Assembly: GCF_013409645.1 (NCBI RefSeq)
Contig: NZ_JACCBG010000001.1
Coordinates: 2,602,001 to 2,666,000 of the forward strand
DNA length: 64,000 bases
Direction: 5' to 3'
Origin: Nocardioides panaciterrulae
GTDB lineage: Bacteria > Actinomycetota > Actinomycetes > Propionibacteriales > Nocardioidaceae
The translations under genes were made by a program, and so were the position numbers. This document shows, piece by piece, positions 8,859-18,132 of the stretch. Below the pieces are notes generated by a model. The model made no database searches. It was not told where the DNA came from and saw only the letters and a program-made list of their open reading frames with translations. Within the stretch, counting starts at the first letter, position 1. Every line of letters begins with the position of its first letter.

Positions 8859-10292
8859 TCAGTCACCGATGTAGGACATGACGTGCTTGACGCGCGTGTA
8901 GTCCTCCAGGCCGTACATGGACAGGTCCTTGCCGTAGCCGCTGTGCTTGAAGCCGCCGTGCGGCATCTCCGAGACGAACGGGATGTGGGTGTTGATCCAC
9001 ACCACGCCGAAGTCCAGGCCCCGCGACATCCGCATCGCCCGGCCGTGGTCCTTGGTCCAGACGCTCGAGGCGAGGCCGTACTCCACGCCGTTCGCCCAGC
9101 GCAGCGCCTCGGCCTCGTCGCTGAACCGCTGCACGGTCATCACCGGGCCGAAGATCTCGGTCTGGATCTGCTCGTCGTCCTGCCTCAGCCCCGAGAGCAC
9201 CGTGGGCTCGTAGAAGTAGCCCTTGTCGCCCTGCCGGGTGCCGCCGGTCCGGACGCTGGCGTGGTCGGGCAGCCGGTCCACCATGCCGGAGACCCGCTCG
9301 AGCTGGCTCTGGCTGTTCAACGGCCCGTAGTAGGTGTCCTCGTCGTCGGGCAGCCCCGTCTTCATGCCCCGGGCGGCCTCGGTGAGCGCGGCGACGAACT
9401 CGTCGTGGATGCCCGGCCCGGCCAGCACCCGGGTCGCCGCGGTGCAGTCCTGGCCCGCGTTGAAGAGGCCGGCGCCGGCGATGCCCTCGGCGGCCTTCTC
9501 GATGTCGGCGTCGTCGAAGACGATCACCGGCGCCTTGCCGCCGAGCTCGAGGTGCACGCGCTTGAGGTCGGTCGCCGCGGATCCGGCCACCTCCATGCCG
9601 GCGCGCACCGAACCGGTGATGGCCACCATCTGCGGCGTCGGGTGCGCCACCAGGGCGCGGCCGGTGTCCCGGTCGCCGGTGACGACGTTGAGCACGCCGG
9701 GCGGGAGGAACTCCTGGCACAGCTCGGCGAGCAGCGTCGAGCTCGCGGGCGTGGTGTCGCTCGGCTTGAGCACGATCGTGTTGCCGGCCGCGAGCGCGGG
9801 CGCGATCTTCCAGATCATCATCATCAGCGGGTAGTTCCAGGGGGTCACCTGCCCCACGACGCCGATCGGCTCGCGCCGGACCCAGGAGGTGTGGTCGGCC
9901 ATGTACTCGCCGGCCGAGCGTCCCTCGAGCACCCGCGCCGCGCCGGCGAAGAAGCGGAAGTGGTCGGAGGCGTAGGGCATCTCCTCGGCCATCGTCAGCC
10001 CGAGGGGCTTGCCGGTGTCCCGGCACTCCACCGCGTTGATCTCGTCCACGCGCGCCTCGATCGCGTCGGCGATCCTCAGCAGCGCGTTGCCGCGGTCCTG
10101 CGGGGTGCTGGCGCCCCAGGACTCGAACGCCTTCGCCGCGGCGGCGTAGGCCCGGTCGACGTCCTCCTTCCCCGACATCGGCGCACGGGCGTAGGTCTCG
10201 CCGGTGGTCGGGTCGATGACGTCGTAGGTCTCCCCCGACGCCGAGTCGACGAGCTCGCCGTCGATGACGTTCCGGAACGTCGTGTCTGCCAT
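8859..10292 (-). CDS. Aminobutyraldehyde dehydrogenase-like aldehyde dehydrogenase (PatD type)
   Basis: NAD-dependent oxidation of an amino-aldehyde, probably 4-aminobutanal to GABA and perhaps 3-aminopropanal to beta-alanine. The protein has 477 residues. The nucleophile is the cysteine in [12 protein letters not shown], a block typical of PatD/YdcW-type enzymes, and the general base is the Glu of LELGGKAPV. The NAD-binding TPWNYPLMM and the C-terminal [15 protein letters not shown] blocks are intact. The ATG at 10290-10292 has GGAGGG 10 nt upstream; a longer in-frame start is less likely. An operator-like palindrome lies in its upstream region (10378-10390). Confidence 0.88.
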   Translation of the reverse strand: MADTTFRNVIDGELVDSASGETYDVIDPTTGETYARAPMSGKEDVDRAYAAAAKAFESWGASTPQDRGNALLRIADAIEARVDEINAVECRDTGKPLGLTMAEEMPYASDHFRFFAGAARVLEGRSAGEYMADHTSWVRREPIGVVGQVTPWNYPLMMMIWKIAPALAAGNTIVLKPSDTTPASSTLLAELCQEFLPPGVLNVVTGDRDTGRALVAHPTPQMVAITGSVRAGMEVAGSAATDLKRVHLELGGKAPVIVFDDADIEKAAEGIAGAGLFNAGQDCTAATRVLAGPGIHDEFVAALTEAARGMKTGLPDDEDTYYGPLNSQSQLERVSGMVDRLPDHASVRTGGTRQGDKGYFYEPTVLSGLRQDDEQIQTEIFGPVMTVQRFSDEAEALRWANGVEYGLASSVWTKDHGRAMRMSRGLDFGVVWINTHIPFVSEMPHGGFKHSGYGKDLSMYGLEDYTRVKHVMSYIGD

Positions 10293-10377
10293 GGCTGTGG
10301 TCCCTCCGGTCCTGGTGGTGGGTGGCGCCACCCTAACCAGATGACAACGGATTGAGTAGGGCTCTGCGGTCCACGAT

Positions 10378-10390
10378 GACGGAATCCGTC
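10378..10390. promoter_or_regulatory. Operator-like palindrome GACGGAATCCGTC
   Basis: A 13-nt perfect inverted repeat (GACGGA-A-TCCGTC) about 86 nt upstream of the aldehyde dehydrogenase ATG and just downstream of the amidohydrolase stop. A partial copy (ACGGATT) lies at 10347-10353. Near-identical sites occur in the divergent promoter at 12117-12129. Five Ts follow on the plus strand, but no plus-strand gene ends there. Confidence 0.45.
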
Positions 10391-10401
10391 TTTTTCTGCG
10401 A

Positions 10402-12060
10402 TCAGGCTTCGAAGACCGGCACCCCGTCGACCCACGTCGACACCACGCGGGCCGCCCCGACCTGGTCGGCCGGCGCGGCGAAGGGGTCGCGGTCGAGCAC
10501 CACCAGGTCGGCGGCCGCGCCGCGCTCGAGGCGGCCGGCGTCGTCGCGGTGGTTCACCCAGGCCGAGCCGGAGGTGTACGCCGCGAACGCGGTCTCCAGC
10601 GCCAGCGACTGCTCCGGCAGGAACGCCTCCGACCCGAGCGGACCGGCCGCCCCGGCCGGCTCGTGCGGGCGGCGGTTGACCGCGACGTGGAGGGCCGCCA
10701 GGGGGTCCGGCGAGCTGACCGGCCAGTCGCTGCCGGCCACGAGGCGGGCCCCGGCCCGGTGCAGGTCGCCGAACGGGTACTGCCACCGGGCCCGCTCCTC
10801 CCCCAGGAACGGGAGCGTGAGGTCGACCATCTGCTCGTCCAGGCAGGCCCACAGCGCCTGGATGTTGGCGGCCACGCCGTGCCGGGCGAACCGGGCCACG
10901 TCGGTGGGGTGGACCAGCTGCAGGTGCGCCACGTGGTGGCGCAGGTCCCGGCCGTCGGCGCCGAGGGCCTCGAAGGCGTCCAGGGCCTCGCGCACGCCCC
11001 GGTCGCCGATGGCGTGCACGTGCACCTGGAAGCCCTCGGCCGCCACCCGGGCCACGTGCCGGCACAGCTCGTCGGGCGTGAGGAAGGAGCGACCGCGGTT
11101 GCCGGTCCGGTGTCCGCAGCGGTCGAGGTACGGCGCGGTCAGGGCGGCCGTGCCGTTCTCGGCCACACCGTCCTGCATGAACTTCACGCTGGTGGCCCGG
11201 AACCGACCGTGCGTGTACGCCGCGCGCCGCGCCACGAGCTCGGCCACCTGCTCCTCGCCGCGGTCGCGGTCCCACCACAGCGCCCCGACGACATGGCCGG
11301 TCAGGTCGCCGCGCTCGGCCGCCCGCCGGTACGCCGGGCCCGGGTCGCCCATCCCGGCGTACTCACCCACGATCGCGTCCTGCCAGCCGGTCACGCCCAG
11401 CGAGTGGAGGAACCCCTGGCCGGCCAGCAGCGCGGCGTCGTACTCCTCCTCGGCGGTGGGCGGCACCAGCCGGGACACCAGGCGCATGGCGCCCTCGTGG
11501 AGGGTCCCGGTGGGCTGCCCGCCGGGACCGCGCTCGATCCGGCCATCGGTCGGGTCGGGGGTGCGCGCGTCGATGCCGGCCAGCTGCAGCGCACAGCTGT
11601 TGACCCAGGCCCCGTGGTGGTCCCGGTTGGGCAGGAACACCGGCCGGTCGGCCACCGCGCGGTCCAGGTCGGCAGCCGTCGGCGTGCCGCCGGGGAAGGC
11701 GGGCATCGCCCAGCCGCCGCCCAGCACCCACGGCCGGTCGGGGTGCCGACGCGCGTACGCCGCCACCGCGGCGAGGTACTCCTCGCGGGTGTCGAGCACG
11801 GAGAGGTCGCACCGGATCCGTTCCAGGCCGCCCTGGACGGGGTGCACGTGCGCGTCGACGAAGCCGGGGGCGACCAGGCCTCCGGCCAGGTCGACCACGC
11901 GCACCTGCTCCGGGGCGGCGGCCAGGCGGGGGGCGAGGGCCTCGAGCTCGGGGCCGGCCAGGACCAGCGCGATCCGGTCGTCGCGCAGGACGACCGCGCC
12001 CGGCCCGAGGTACCGATGGCCGTCGAAGAGCGTTCCCCCGCGCAGGACGGTGGTCACCAT
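10402..12060 (-). CDS. YtcJ-like metal-dependent amidohydrolase
   Basis: Amidohydrolase family 3 enzyme of about 552 residues; the substrate is unknown. Metal ligands are visible in [10 protein letters not shown] (HxH), [18 protein letters not shown] and the aspartate of [12 protein letters not shown]. The N-terminal beta-sandwich half ([17 protein letters not shown]) and the C-terminal [10 protein letters not shown] block are complete. The ATG at 12058-12060 starts the first conserved block ([13 protein letters not shown]); an in-frame ATG 9 nt upstream is also possible, and neither has a good ribosome site. It is divergent from the aminotransferase gene and could release an amine or acid that feeds the pathway, but that is inference. 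Confidence 0.82.
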   Translation of the reverse strand: MVTTVLRGGTLFDGHRYLGPGAVVLRDDRIALVLAGPELEALAPRLAAAPEQVRVVDLAGGLVAPGFVDAHVHPVQGGLERIRCDLSVLDTREEYLAAVAAYARRHPDRPWVLGGGWAMPAFPGGTPTAADLDRAVADRPVFLPNRDHHGAWVNSCALQLAGIDARTPDPTDGRIERGPGGQPTGTLHEGAMRLVSRLVPPTAEEEYDAALLAGQGFLHSLGVTGWQDAIVGEYAGMGDPGPAYRRAAERGDLTGHVVGALWWDRDRGEEQVAELVARRAAYTHGRFRATSVKFMQDGVAENGTAALTAPYLDRCGHRTGNRGRSFLTPDELCRHVARVAAEGFQVHVHAIGDRGVREALDAFEALGADGRDLRHHVAHLQLVHPTDVARFARHGVAANIQALWACLDEQMVDLTLPFLGEERARWQYPFGDLHRAGARLVAGSDWPVSSPDPLAALHVAVNRRPHEPAGAAGPLGSEAFLPEQSLALETAFAAYTSGSAWVNHRDDAGRLERGAAADLVVLDRDPFAAPADQVGAARVVSTWVDGVPVFEA

Positions 12061-12116
12061 GGGCGCCATTGAACCAGCGGGGGTCGCGCAGGTCATCCGC
12101 CAGGGTCTACATCGGC

Positions 12117-12158
12117 GACGGATTCCGCGTTCTCACCGAAGGTCGACCACGGAATCAC
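12117..12158. promoter_or_regulatory. Operator-like sites in the divergent amidohydrolase/aminotransferase promoter
   Basis: GACGGATTCCGCG at 12117-12129 matches the 10378 palindrome in 11 of 13 positions when that site is read on the minus strand. CACGGAATCAC at 12148-12158 is a partial inverted copy, and CCGGAATGCC follows at about 12162. The cluster sits between the amidohydrolase (-) and aminotransferase (+) starts, where one regulator could control both. Confidence 0.4.
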
Positions 12159-12193
12159 TTGCCGGAATGCCGAATGACCGACAACATGGGGAC

Positions 12194-13627
12194 ATGGACC
12201 ACGACCACCTCCAGCAGGCCGCCAAGGACCACCTGTGGATGCACTTCACCCGGCACTCCACCTACGACCATGCGGACGTGCCGGTGATCGTCCGGGGCGA
12301 GGGCGCCTACATCTACGACGACAAGGGCAAGCGCTACCTCGACGGGCTGGCGGGACTCTTCGTCAGCCAGCTCGGGCACGGCCGCGTCGAGCTCGCGGAG
12401 GCGGCGGCCAAGCAGGCCCGCGAGCTGGCCTTCATGCCGTTGTGGTCCTACGCCCACCCGCCGGCCATCGAGCTGGCCGAGCGGGTCGCCGGCTACGCCC
12501 CCGGCGACCTGAACCGGGTGTTCTTCACCAGCGGTGGCGGCGAGGCGGTGGAGACCGCGTGGAAGCTGGCCAAGAACTACTTCAAGCTCGTCGGCAAGCC
12601 GATGAAGCACAAGGTCATCAGCCGCTCCATCGCCTACCACGGCACCACCCAGGGCGCCCTGTCGATCACCGGGCTGCCGCTGCTCAAGCAGCAGTTCGAG
12701 CCGCTGGTCCCCTCGACCTTCCGGGTGCCGAACACCAACATCTACCGGTCCTCCGAGCACGGCGCCCCCGACGGGCTGAGCCCCGAGGCGTTCGGCCGCT
12801 GGGCAGCCGACCAGATCGCGATCGCGATCGAGAACGAGGGCCCCGACACCGTCGCGGCGGTCTTCCTCGAGCCGGTGCAGAACGCCGGTGGCTGCTTCCC
12901 GCCGCCGCCCGGCTACTTCCAGCGGGTGCGCGAGATCTGTGACGAGTACGACGTGCTGCTGGTCTCCGACGAGGTGATCTGCGCCTTCGGTCGGCTCGGC
13001 CACATGTTCGGCGCCGAGCGCTACGGCTACCAGCCCGACATGATCACCTGCGCCAAGGGCATCACCTCCGGCTACGCCCCGCTCGGCGCGATGATCGCCA
13101 GCGACCGCCTGATGGAGCCGTTCCTGGGCCCCGGCGCCAAGCTCGAGCACGAGCACATCCCGCCGGGCGCGCGGGCCGAGCACGGCTCCGGCGAGATGTT
13201 CGCCCACGGCTACACCTTCGGCGGGCACCCCGTCTCGACCGCGGTCGCGCTCGCGAACCTCGACATCTTCGAGAACGAGAAGGTGCTGGAGAACGTGCGC
13301 AGCAACGAGGCGGCCTTCCGCGCCACGTTGGAGCGGCTGCTCGACCTGCCGATCGTCGGCGACGTCCGCGGCGACGGCTACTTCTACGGCATCGAGCTGG
13401 TCAAGGACAAGGCGACCAAGGAGACGTTCAGCGACGAGGAGTGCGAGCGGCTGCTCTACGGCTTCGTCTCCAAGCAGCTCTACGCCGAGGGCCTCTACTG
13501 CCGCGCCGACGACCGGGGCGACCCAGTGGTCCAGCTCGCTCCCCCGCTCATCTGCGACCAGTCCCACTTCGACGAGATCGAGCAGATCATGCGCGTCGTC
13601 CTGGAGAAGGCCGGGGCGATGCTCTGA
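12194..13627 (+). CDS. Class III PLP aminotransferase (putrescine/omega-amino-acid type)
   Basis: The protein has 477 residues. The PLP aspartate lies in VSDEVICAFGRLG and the catalytic lysine in CAKGITSGYAPLGA. FFTSGGGEAVETAWKLAKNY and the SIAYHGTT block bind PLP phosphate. This subgroup, close to putrescine-pyruvate and omega-amino-acid-pyruvate transaminases, acts on terminal amines of putrescine, beta-alanine or similar compounds with pyruvate as acceptor. The ATG at 12194 has GGGGA just upstream with short spacing. Between a polyamine aldehyde dehydrogenase and a malonate-semialdehyde-type dehydrogenase, a beta-alanine or putrescine role is plausible; sequence alone does not decide it. 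Confidence 0.88.
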   Translation: MDHDHLQQAAKDHLWMHFTRHSTYDHADVPVIVRGEGAYIYDDKGKRYLDGLAGLFVSQLGHGRVELAEAAAKQARELAFMPLWSYAHPPAIELAERVAGYAPGDLNRVFFTSGGGEAVETAWKLAKNYFKLVGKPMKHKVISRSIAYHGTTQGALSITGLPLLKQQFEPLVPSTFRVPNTNIYRSSEHGAPDGLSPEAFGRWAADQIAIAIENEGPDTVAAVFLEPVQNAGGCFPPPPGYFQRVREICDEYDVLLVSDEVICAFGRLGHMFGAERYGYQPDMITCAKGITSGYAPLGAMIASDRLMEPFLGPGAKLEHEHIPPGARAEHGSGEMFAHGYTFGGHPVSTAVALANLDIFENEKVLENVRSNEAAFRATLERLLDLPIVGDVRGDGYFYGIELVKDKATKETFSDEECERLLYGFVSKQLYAEGLYCRADDRGDPVVQLAPPLICDQSHFDEIEQIMRVVLEKAGAML

Positions 13628-13632
13628 CGAAC

Positions 13633-13716
13633 GTTGAGTTGGGCCCCCCGCCGGTCCGAGTTGGGCCCCGCGCCGGCGCGGGGCCCAACTCATGCCGGCG
13701 GGGGGCCCAACTCAAC
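13633..13716. repeat. Nested perfect palindromes between convergent genes (terminator-like)
   Basis: Outer arms of 22 bp (13633-13654 and 13695-13716, core GAGTTGGGCCCC) enclose a 34-bp perfect palindrome (13658-13691) built from the same GAGTTGGGCCCC word. The element fills the 91-bp gap between the convergent aminotransferase and mmsA genes and starts 6 nt after one stop. It would fold into a very stable hairpin in either transcript. No U-tract follows. Confidence 0.85.
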
Positions 13717-13718
13717 AA

Positions 13719-15224
13719 TCAGTCGTGGCGGGGGAACCCGAGGTCGATGCCCGGGCGGGTGGCGCGGGGGTCGGGCCAGCGGGAGGTGACGACCTTGCCG
13801 CGGGTGAAGAAGTGGATGCCGTCCATGCCGTGGGCGTGGGTGTCGCCGAACAGCGAGGCCTTCCACCCACCGAAGGAGTAGTAGGCCATCGGGACGGGGA
13901 TCGGGACGTTGACGCCCACCATGCCGACCTCGACCTCGCGCTGGAAGCGCCGGGCGGCGCCGCCGTCGTGGGTGAAGATCGCGGTGCCGTTGCCGTAGGG
14001 GTTGGCGTTGACCAGCGCCAGGGCCTCGTCGTACGACGGGGCCCGGACCACCGAGAGCACCGGCCCGAAGATCTCCTCGTCGTAGAGCGACATCCCCGGT
14101 CGGACCCGGTCGAAGAGCGTCGGGCCCAGCCAGAAGCCGTCCGCCTCCCCGTCCGGCGCCACCGTGCGGCCGTCGACGACGAGCTCCGCGCCCTCGCCGG
14201 CCCCGGCCTCGACGTAGGAGGCGACCTTGTCGCGGTGCGCGCCGGTCACCAGCGGCCCCATGTCACAGCCCCGGCGGCCGTCGCCGGTGCGCAGCGCGGC
14301 CATCCGCTTCTCGATCAGCGGGACCAGCGCGTCGCCCACCGGGTCCACCGCCACCACCACGGAGACGGCCATGCACCGCTCCCCCGCCGATCCGAACCCG
14401 GCCGAGACCGCGGCGTCGGCGGCGGACTCCAGGTCGGCGTCGGGCAGCACCACCATGTGGTTCTTGGCCCCGCCGAGGGCCTGCACGCGCTTGCCGTGGC
14501 GGGTGCCGGTCTCGTAGACGTAGCGCGCGATCGGCGTCGAGCCGACGAACGAGACCGCCCTGACCGTCGGGTTCTCCAGCAGGGCGTCGACGGCCTCCTT
14601 GTCCCCGTGCACGACGTTGAACACACCGGCGGGCAGGCCGGCCTCGGCCCACACCTCGGCCAGCAGCAGCGCGGCCGAGGGGTCCTTCTCGCTCGGCTTG
14701 AGCACCACGGCGTTGCCACAGGCGATCGCGACCGGCACGAACCACAGCGGCACCATCACCGGGAAGTTGAACGGCGAGATCACCCCCACCACGCCGAGCG
14801 GCTGGCGCAGCGAGTAGACGTCGACACCGGTGGACACGCCGTCGCTGAAACCGCCCTTGAGCAGGTGCGGGGCGCCGCACGCGAACTCCGCGACCTCCAG
14901 CCCGCGCTGCACCTCACCCAGCGCGTCGTCGAGCACCTTGCCGTGCTCGGCGGTGATCACGGCGGCCAGCTCCTCGCGACGGCGGTGCAGCGCCTCGCGG
15001 AACGCGAACAGCACCGAGGTACGACGCGACAGCGACATCGCCGCCCACGTCCGCCCGGCCTCCTGCGCCTCCGCGACGACCGCGTCGACGTCGGCCGCGG
15101 TGGCGAACGCGACCCGGCCGGTGACCCGGCCCGTGGCTGGGTCGTGGACGTCGCCGTACCTCCCCCCGGTGCCGGCCCAGCGGGCGCCGTCGCGCCAGTG
15201 GTCGATGCGGGTGGGTTCGGTCAT
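13719..15224 (-). CDS. mmsA: CoA-acylating methylmalonate/malonate-semialdehyde dehydrogenase
   Basis: Oxidises (methyl)malonate semialdehyde with NAD and CoA to propionyl-CoA or acetyl-CoA plus CO2. The protein has 501 residues. The catalytic cysteine is in GSAGERCMAVSV. The usual aldehyde-dehydrogenase Glu is replaced by Asn in GGAKNH, as expected for MmsA/IolA. ISPFNFPVMVPLW and IPVPMAYYSFGGWKASLFGD are family hallmarks. The ATG has GAGGAG upstream and overlaps the permease stop (ATGA), so it is the last gene of polyamine operon 2. That context suggests malonate semialdehyde from beta-alanine as substrate. Valine or inositol breakdown genes are not nearby. Confidence 0.9.
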   Translation of the reverse strand: MTEPTRIDHWRDGARWAGTGGRYGDVHDPATGRVTGRVAFATAADVDAVVAEAQEAGRTWAAMSLSRRTSVLFAFREALHRRREELAAVITAEHGKVLDDALGEVQRGLEVAEFACGAPHLLKGGFSDGVSTGVDVYSLRQPLGVVGVISPFNFPVMVPLWFVPVAIACGNAVVLKPSEKDPSAALLLAEVWAEAGLPAGVFNVVHGDKEAVDALLENPTVRAVSFVGSTPIARYVYETGTRHGKRVQALGGAKNHMVVLPDADLESAADAAVSAGFGSAGERCMAVSVVVAVDPVGDALVPLIEKRMAALRTGDGRRGCDMGPLVTGAHRDKVASYVEAGAGEGAELVVDGRTVAPDGEADGFWLGPTLFDRVRPGMSLYDEEIFGPVLSVVRAPSYDEALALVNANPYGNGTAIFTHDGGAARRFQREVEVGMVGVNVPIPVPMAYYSFGGWKASLFGDTHAHGMDGIHFFTRGKVVTSRWPDPRATRPGIDLGFPRHD

Positions 15225-16072
15225 GCGGCACTCCTCGCGGGAAGGTGGCTGGCGGTCTCCGTGACGGTAGTCGACCGGGCCAGGCCGCGGGCCCGCTGCC
15301 TGCTGCGGAACTCGGCGCCGAGCACGATCGCGATCGAGATCAGGAACATCACCGTGCCGACCACGTTGACCTGCATCGGCACGCCGCGCTGGGCGACGCC
15401 CCAGACGTACATCGGGAAGGTCGTGGTGTTGCCGGCGTTGAGGTTGGTGATGATGAAGTCGTCGAAGGACAACGAGAAGCTCAGCAGCGCGGCGCCGAGG
15501 ATGCCGGGGAAGACCAGCGGGAAGGTGATCCGCCAGAACGTCTGCCCGGGCGTGGCGTAGAGGTCCATCGCGGCCTGTTCGAGGTCGTCGTCCATGCCGG
15601 CCAGCCGGGCGCGCACGGTCACCACCACGAAGGACAGGCAGAACATGATGTGGGCGACCAGGATGGTCCAGAAGCCCAGCTGCCCCGAGAACCCGGTGGC
15701 CACGAACAGCGCGAGCAGCGAGGAGCCCAGCACGATCTCGGGGGCGGCCATCGGCAGGAAGATCAGCAGGTTCGACGCCGACCGGCCGGCGAAGTCGTGG
15801 CGCACCAGCGCGAACGCCGCCAGCGTGCCGAGGATCGTCGCCCCCAGGGTCGCCAGCAGCCCGATCTCCATGCTGCGGCCCAGCGCGTGGCACATGCTCG
15901 GGTCCTCGCACGGGTTCAGCCAGTTGTGCAGCGTGAAGCTGTTGAACTGGTAGACGAGCCGGTTCGCGGGGCTGTTGAAGCTCATCAGGACCACCACGGC
16001 GATCGGGATGAACGTGTAGGCCAGGACGAGCAGCCCCAGCAGCAGCACCAGGTGGTCGCGGATCCAACGCAT
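15221..16072 (-). CDS. ABC transporter permease, PotC-like (polyamine), operon 2
   Basis: Permease subunit of 283 residues with about six membrane segments. It starts with a membrane segment (LVLLLGLLVLAYTFIPIAVV) and the EAA loop is EQAAMDLYATPGQTFWRITFP. It shares the PotC layout with the 3423-4238 gene but clearly differs in sequence, so the two operons are paralogues rather than a recent copy. It lies 22 nt after the PotB-like gene and overlaps mmsA by ATGA. The tail after the last segment (QRARGLARSTTV...) is cytoplasmic and variable. Confidence 0.88.
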   Translation of the reverse strand: MRWIRDHLVLLLGLLVLAYTFIPIAVVVLMSFNSPANRLVYQFNSFTLHNWLNPCEDPSMCHALGRSMEIGLLATLGATILGTLAAFALVRHDFAGRSASNLLIFLPMAAPEIVLGSSLLALFVATGFSGQLGFWTILVAHIMFCLSFVVVTVRARLAGMDDDLEQAAMDLYATPGQTFWRITFPLVFPGILGAALLSFSLSFDDFIITNLNAGNTTTFPMYVWGVAQRGVPMQVNVVGTVMFLISIAIVLGAEFRSRQRARGLARSTTVTETASHLPARSAA

Positions 16073-16094
16073 CAGCGGACTCCGTTCGCTTCGC

Positions 16095-16952
16095 TCACAG
16101 CAGCTCCTCGGTCCCGGCGCGGCGCACGTAGGCCAGCACCATGCCGACGATCAGCACCATCAGGATCATCGACAGCGCCGCCGCCGCCGGATAGTCGTTG
16201 GCGTTGGTGAACAGGCTCTGGATCACGCTGCCGACCATCCGCTGGTTGGGGCTGCCGAGCAGCTGGACGTTGATGAAGTCGCCGGCGGCCGGGATGAAGG
16301 TCAGCAGCGTCCCCGACACCACGCCGGGAAGCGACAGCGGCCAGGTCACCTTGAAGAACCCGACGAACGGGTTCGCGTAGAGGTCGCTGGAGGCCTCGAT
16401 CAGCCGCGGGTCGATCTTGTCGAGGCTGGCGAAGAGCGGCAGCACCATGAACGGCAGGAAGTTGTAGGTCAGGCCGGCGATCACCGCCACCGGAGTGGCC
16501 AGCAGCCGGCCGTCCGGGCCGAGCAGGTGCAGGAACTGCAGGCTGTTCACGACGAACCCGTCGTCGGCGAGGATCAGCTTCCACGCCAGCGTGCGGACCA
16601 GGAAGCTGGTGAAGAACGGGGCGATCACCAGCACCAGCAGCAGGTTCTTCCAGCGCCCGGACCGGAACGCGATCGCGTAAGCGAGCACGTAGCCCAGCAG
16701 CAGGCAGAGCAGCGTCGCGGCCGCGCCGTACGCCAGCGCGCGCACCAGCGGCTGCCAGTAGTCCTGGAGCGCGTGCCAGTAGTTGCTCCACTCGTAGGTC
16801 ATCGTGTAGCCCCGGAAGTCCGACCCCGAGGGGTCGAAGAGGCTGGTGGCCAGCAGCGAGTAGAACGGGATGACGAAGAACAGCACCAGCCACAGGGCGG
16901 CCGGGATCAGGAGCAGGTAGCCGATGGCCCCCCGACGGCGGACGTCGCTCAT
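16095..16952 (-). CDS. ABC transporter permease, PotB-like (polyamine), operon 2
   Basis: Permease of 285 residues. The first membrane segment is residues about 10-30 (GYLLLIPAALWLVLFFVIPF), and the EAA loop EASSDLYANPFVGFFKVTWP contacts the ATPase. The periplasmic FLVRTLAWKLIL block is typical of PotB. Unlike its operon 1 counterpart it lacks the proline/arginine-rich N-terminal extension. The gene starts 7 nt after the ATPase stop, in the order binding protein, ATPase, PotB, PotC, mmsA, so operon 2 is ordered differently from operon 1. Confidence 0.88.
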   Translation of the reverse strand: MSDVRRRGAIGYLLLIPAALWLVLFFVIPFYSLLATSLFDPSGSDFRGYTMTYEWSNYWHALQDYWQPLVRALAYGAAATLLCLLLGYVLAYAIAFRSGRWKNLLLVLVIAPFFTSFLVRTLAWKLILADDGFVVNSLQFLHLLGPDGRLLATPVAVIAGLTYNFLPFMVLPLFASLDKIDPRLIEASSDLYANPFVGFFKVTWPLSLPGVVSGTLLTFIPAAGDFINVQLLGSPNQRMVGSVIQSLFTNANDYPAAAALSMILMVLIVGMVLAYVRRAGTEELL

Positions 16953-16959
16953 CGCCGGC

Positions 16960-18132
16960 TCAGCCCTCGTCGCCGCGCTGGGCGCCGGCGGAGGCGTCCT
17001 GGCTGAAGTCGAGCAGGAAGGAGTACTCCGGGCGCCAGGACAGCTCGACCCGCTCGCCGACGCGGAAGAGCCGCCGGTGCCCGGTGTTCTGGGCGAAGAC
17101 CTGGAGCTCCTGGCCCCACGGCATCCGCACGAGGTACTGCGTGCTGACGCCGACGAAGCTGACGTCGCTGACCACGCCCCCGGGCACGCTGTTGCCCGGC
17201 GCGTCGAGCTCCTCGCCCTCCTCGCCGATCAGGACCTTCTCGGGCCGGATGCCGACCCAGCCCTTGTCGCCGTCGGCGTGGGCGCGGGCGGCGGGGATCG
17301 AGACCGTGATGCCGTGCATCTCCACCCTGACCAGGTCGGCGGCCCGCTCGCGGACCGCCCCCTCGATCAGGTTCGACTGGCCGAGGAAGTTCGCCACGAA
17401 GGTCGACCGGGGGTTCTCGTAGAGCTCCGAGGGCGAGCCCATCTGCTCGATCAGGCCGCCGTTCATCACCGCGACGGTGTCGGCCATGGTCATGGCCTCC
17501 TCCTGGTCGTGGGTCACGTGCACGAAGGTCTGGCCGACCTCGGTCTGGATCCGCTTGATCTCGATCTGCATCGACCGCCGCAGCTTGAGGTCCAGGGCGC
17601 CCAGCGGCTCGTCGAGCAGCAGCACCTGCGGCTCGTTGATGAGCGCGCGGGCGAGCGCGACCCGCTGCTGCTGGCCGCCGGAGAGCTGGGCCGGCTTCTT
17701 GCGCGCCTGGGTGGTCAGCTCGACCAGCTCGAGCATCTCGTTGACCTGCCGCTCCACCTCGGGCCGCTTGCGCCGGCGCAGGCCGAAGGCGACGTTCTCG
17801 AAGATGTCGAGGTGCGGGAAGAGCGCGTAGCTCTGGAAGACGGTGTTCACCGGACGCCGGTACGGCTTGGCCGTCGTGATGTCCTCACCGGCGAGCGTGA
17901 TCGACCCCGAGGTCGGGGTCTCCAGACCCGCCACCATCCGCAGCGTCGTCGTCTTGCCGCAGCCCGACGGGCCGAGCAGCGCGAAGAACGAGCCGCTCGG
18001 GATGTCGAGGTCGAGGTCGCGCACGGCGGTGAAGCCGCCGAAGGACTTCGTGACCCCCCGCAGCCGGAGACCGTCGAAGTGGTCGCCCGCGGCGACCGGA
18101 GCGGTGTGGTCGTGCTCAGCCACCTGTGACAT
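16960..18132 (-). CDS. ABC transporter ATPase, PotA-like, operon 2
   Basis: ATPase of 390 residues. Walker A GPSGCGKT is near residue 54, the signature is [16 protein letters not shown], Walker B is VLLLDEP and the H-loop is [13 protein letters not shown]-terminal TOBE domain follows, with IRPEKVLI and a [13 protein letters not shown] stretch as in PotA. A 24-residue polar N-terminal extension precedes the nucleotide-binding domain. The start (18130-18132) lies inside the end of the binding-protein gene; the two overlap by 17 nt, which implies coupled translation. Confidence 0.9.
   Translation of the reverse strand: MSQVAEHDHTAPVAAGDHFDGLRLRGVTKSFGGFTAVRDLDLDIPSGSFFALLGPSGCGKTTTLRMVAGLETPTSGSITLAGEDITTAKPYRRPVNTVFQSYALFPHLDIFENVAFGLRRRKRPEVERQVNEMLELVELTTQARKKPAQLSGGQQQRVALARALINEPQVLLLDEPLGALDLKLRRSMQIEIKRIQTEVGQTFVHVTHDQEEAMTMADTVAVMNGGLIEQMGSPSELYENPRSTFVANFLGQSNLIEGAVRERAADLVRVEMHGITVSIPAARAHADGDKGWVGIRPEKVLIGEEGEELDAPGNSVPGGVVSDVSFVGVSTQYLVRMPWGQELQVFAQNTGHRRLFRVGERVELSWRPEYSFLLDFSQDASAGAQRGDEG

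Noticed and set aside
7242..10355. Very long open frame on the plus strand over the polyamine genes
   Set aside because: It is antisense to three clear minus-strand genes, has no family motif and reflects high GC content.
10391..10395. T-run after the GACGGAATCCGTC palindrome as a terminator
   Set aside because: No plus-strand gene ends upstream of it; on the minus strand the T-run is on the wrong side.
15225..16067. Upstream extension of mmsA through the permease gene
   Set aside because: The ATG at 15222 has GAGGAG and starts the family N terminus; the extension is a frame shadow of the permease.
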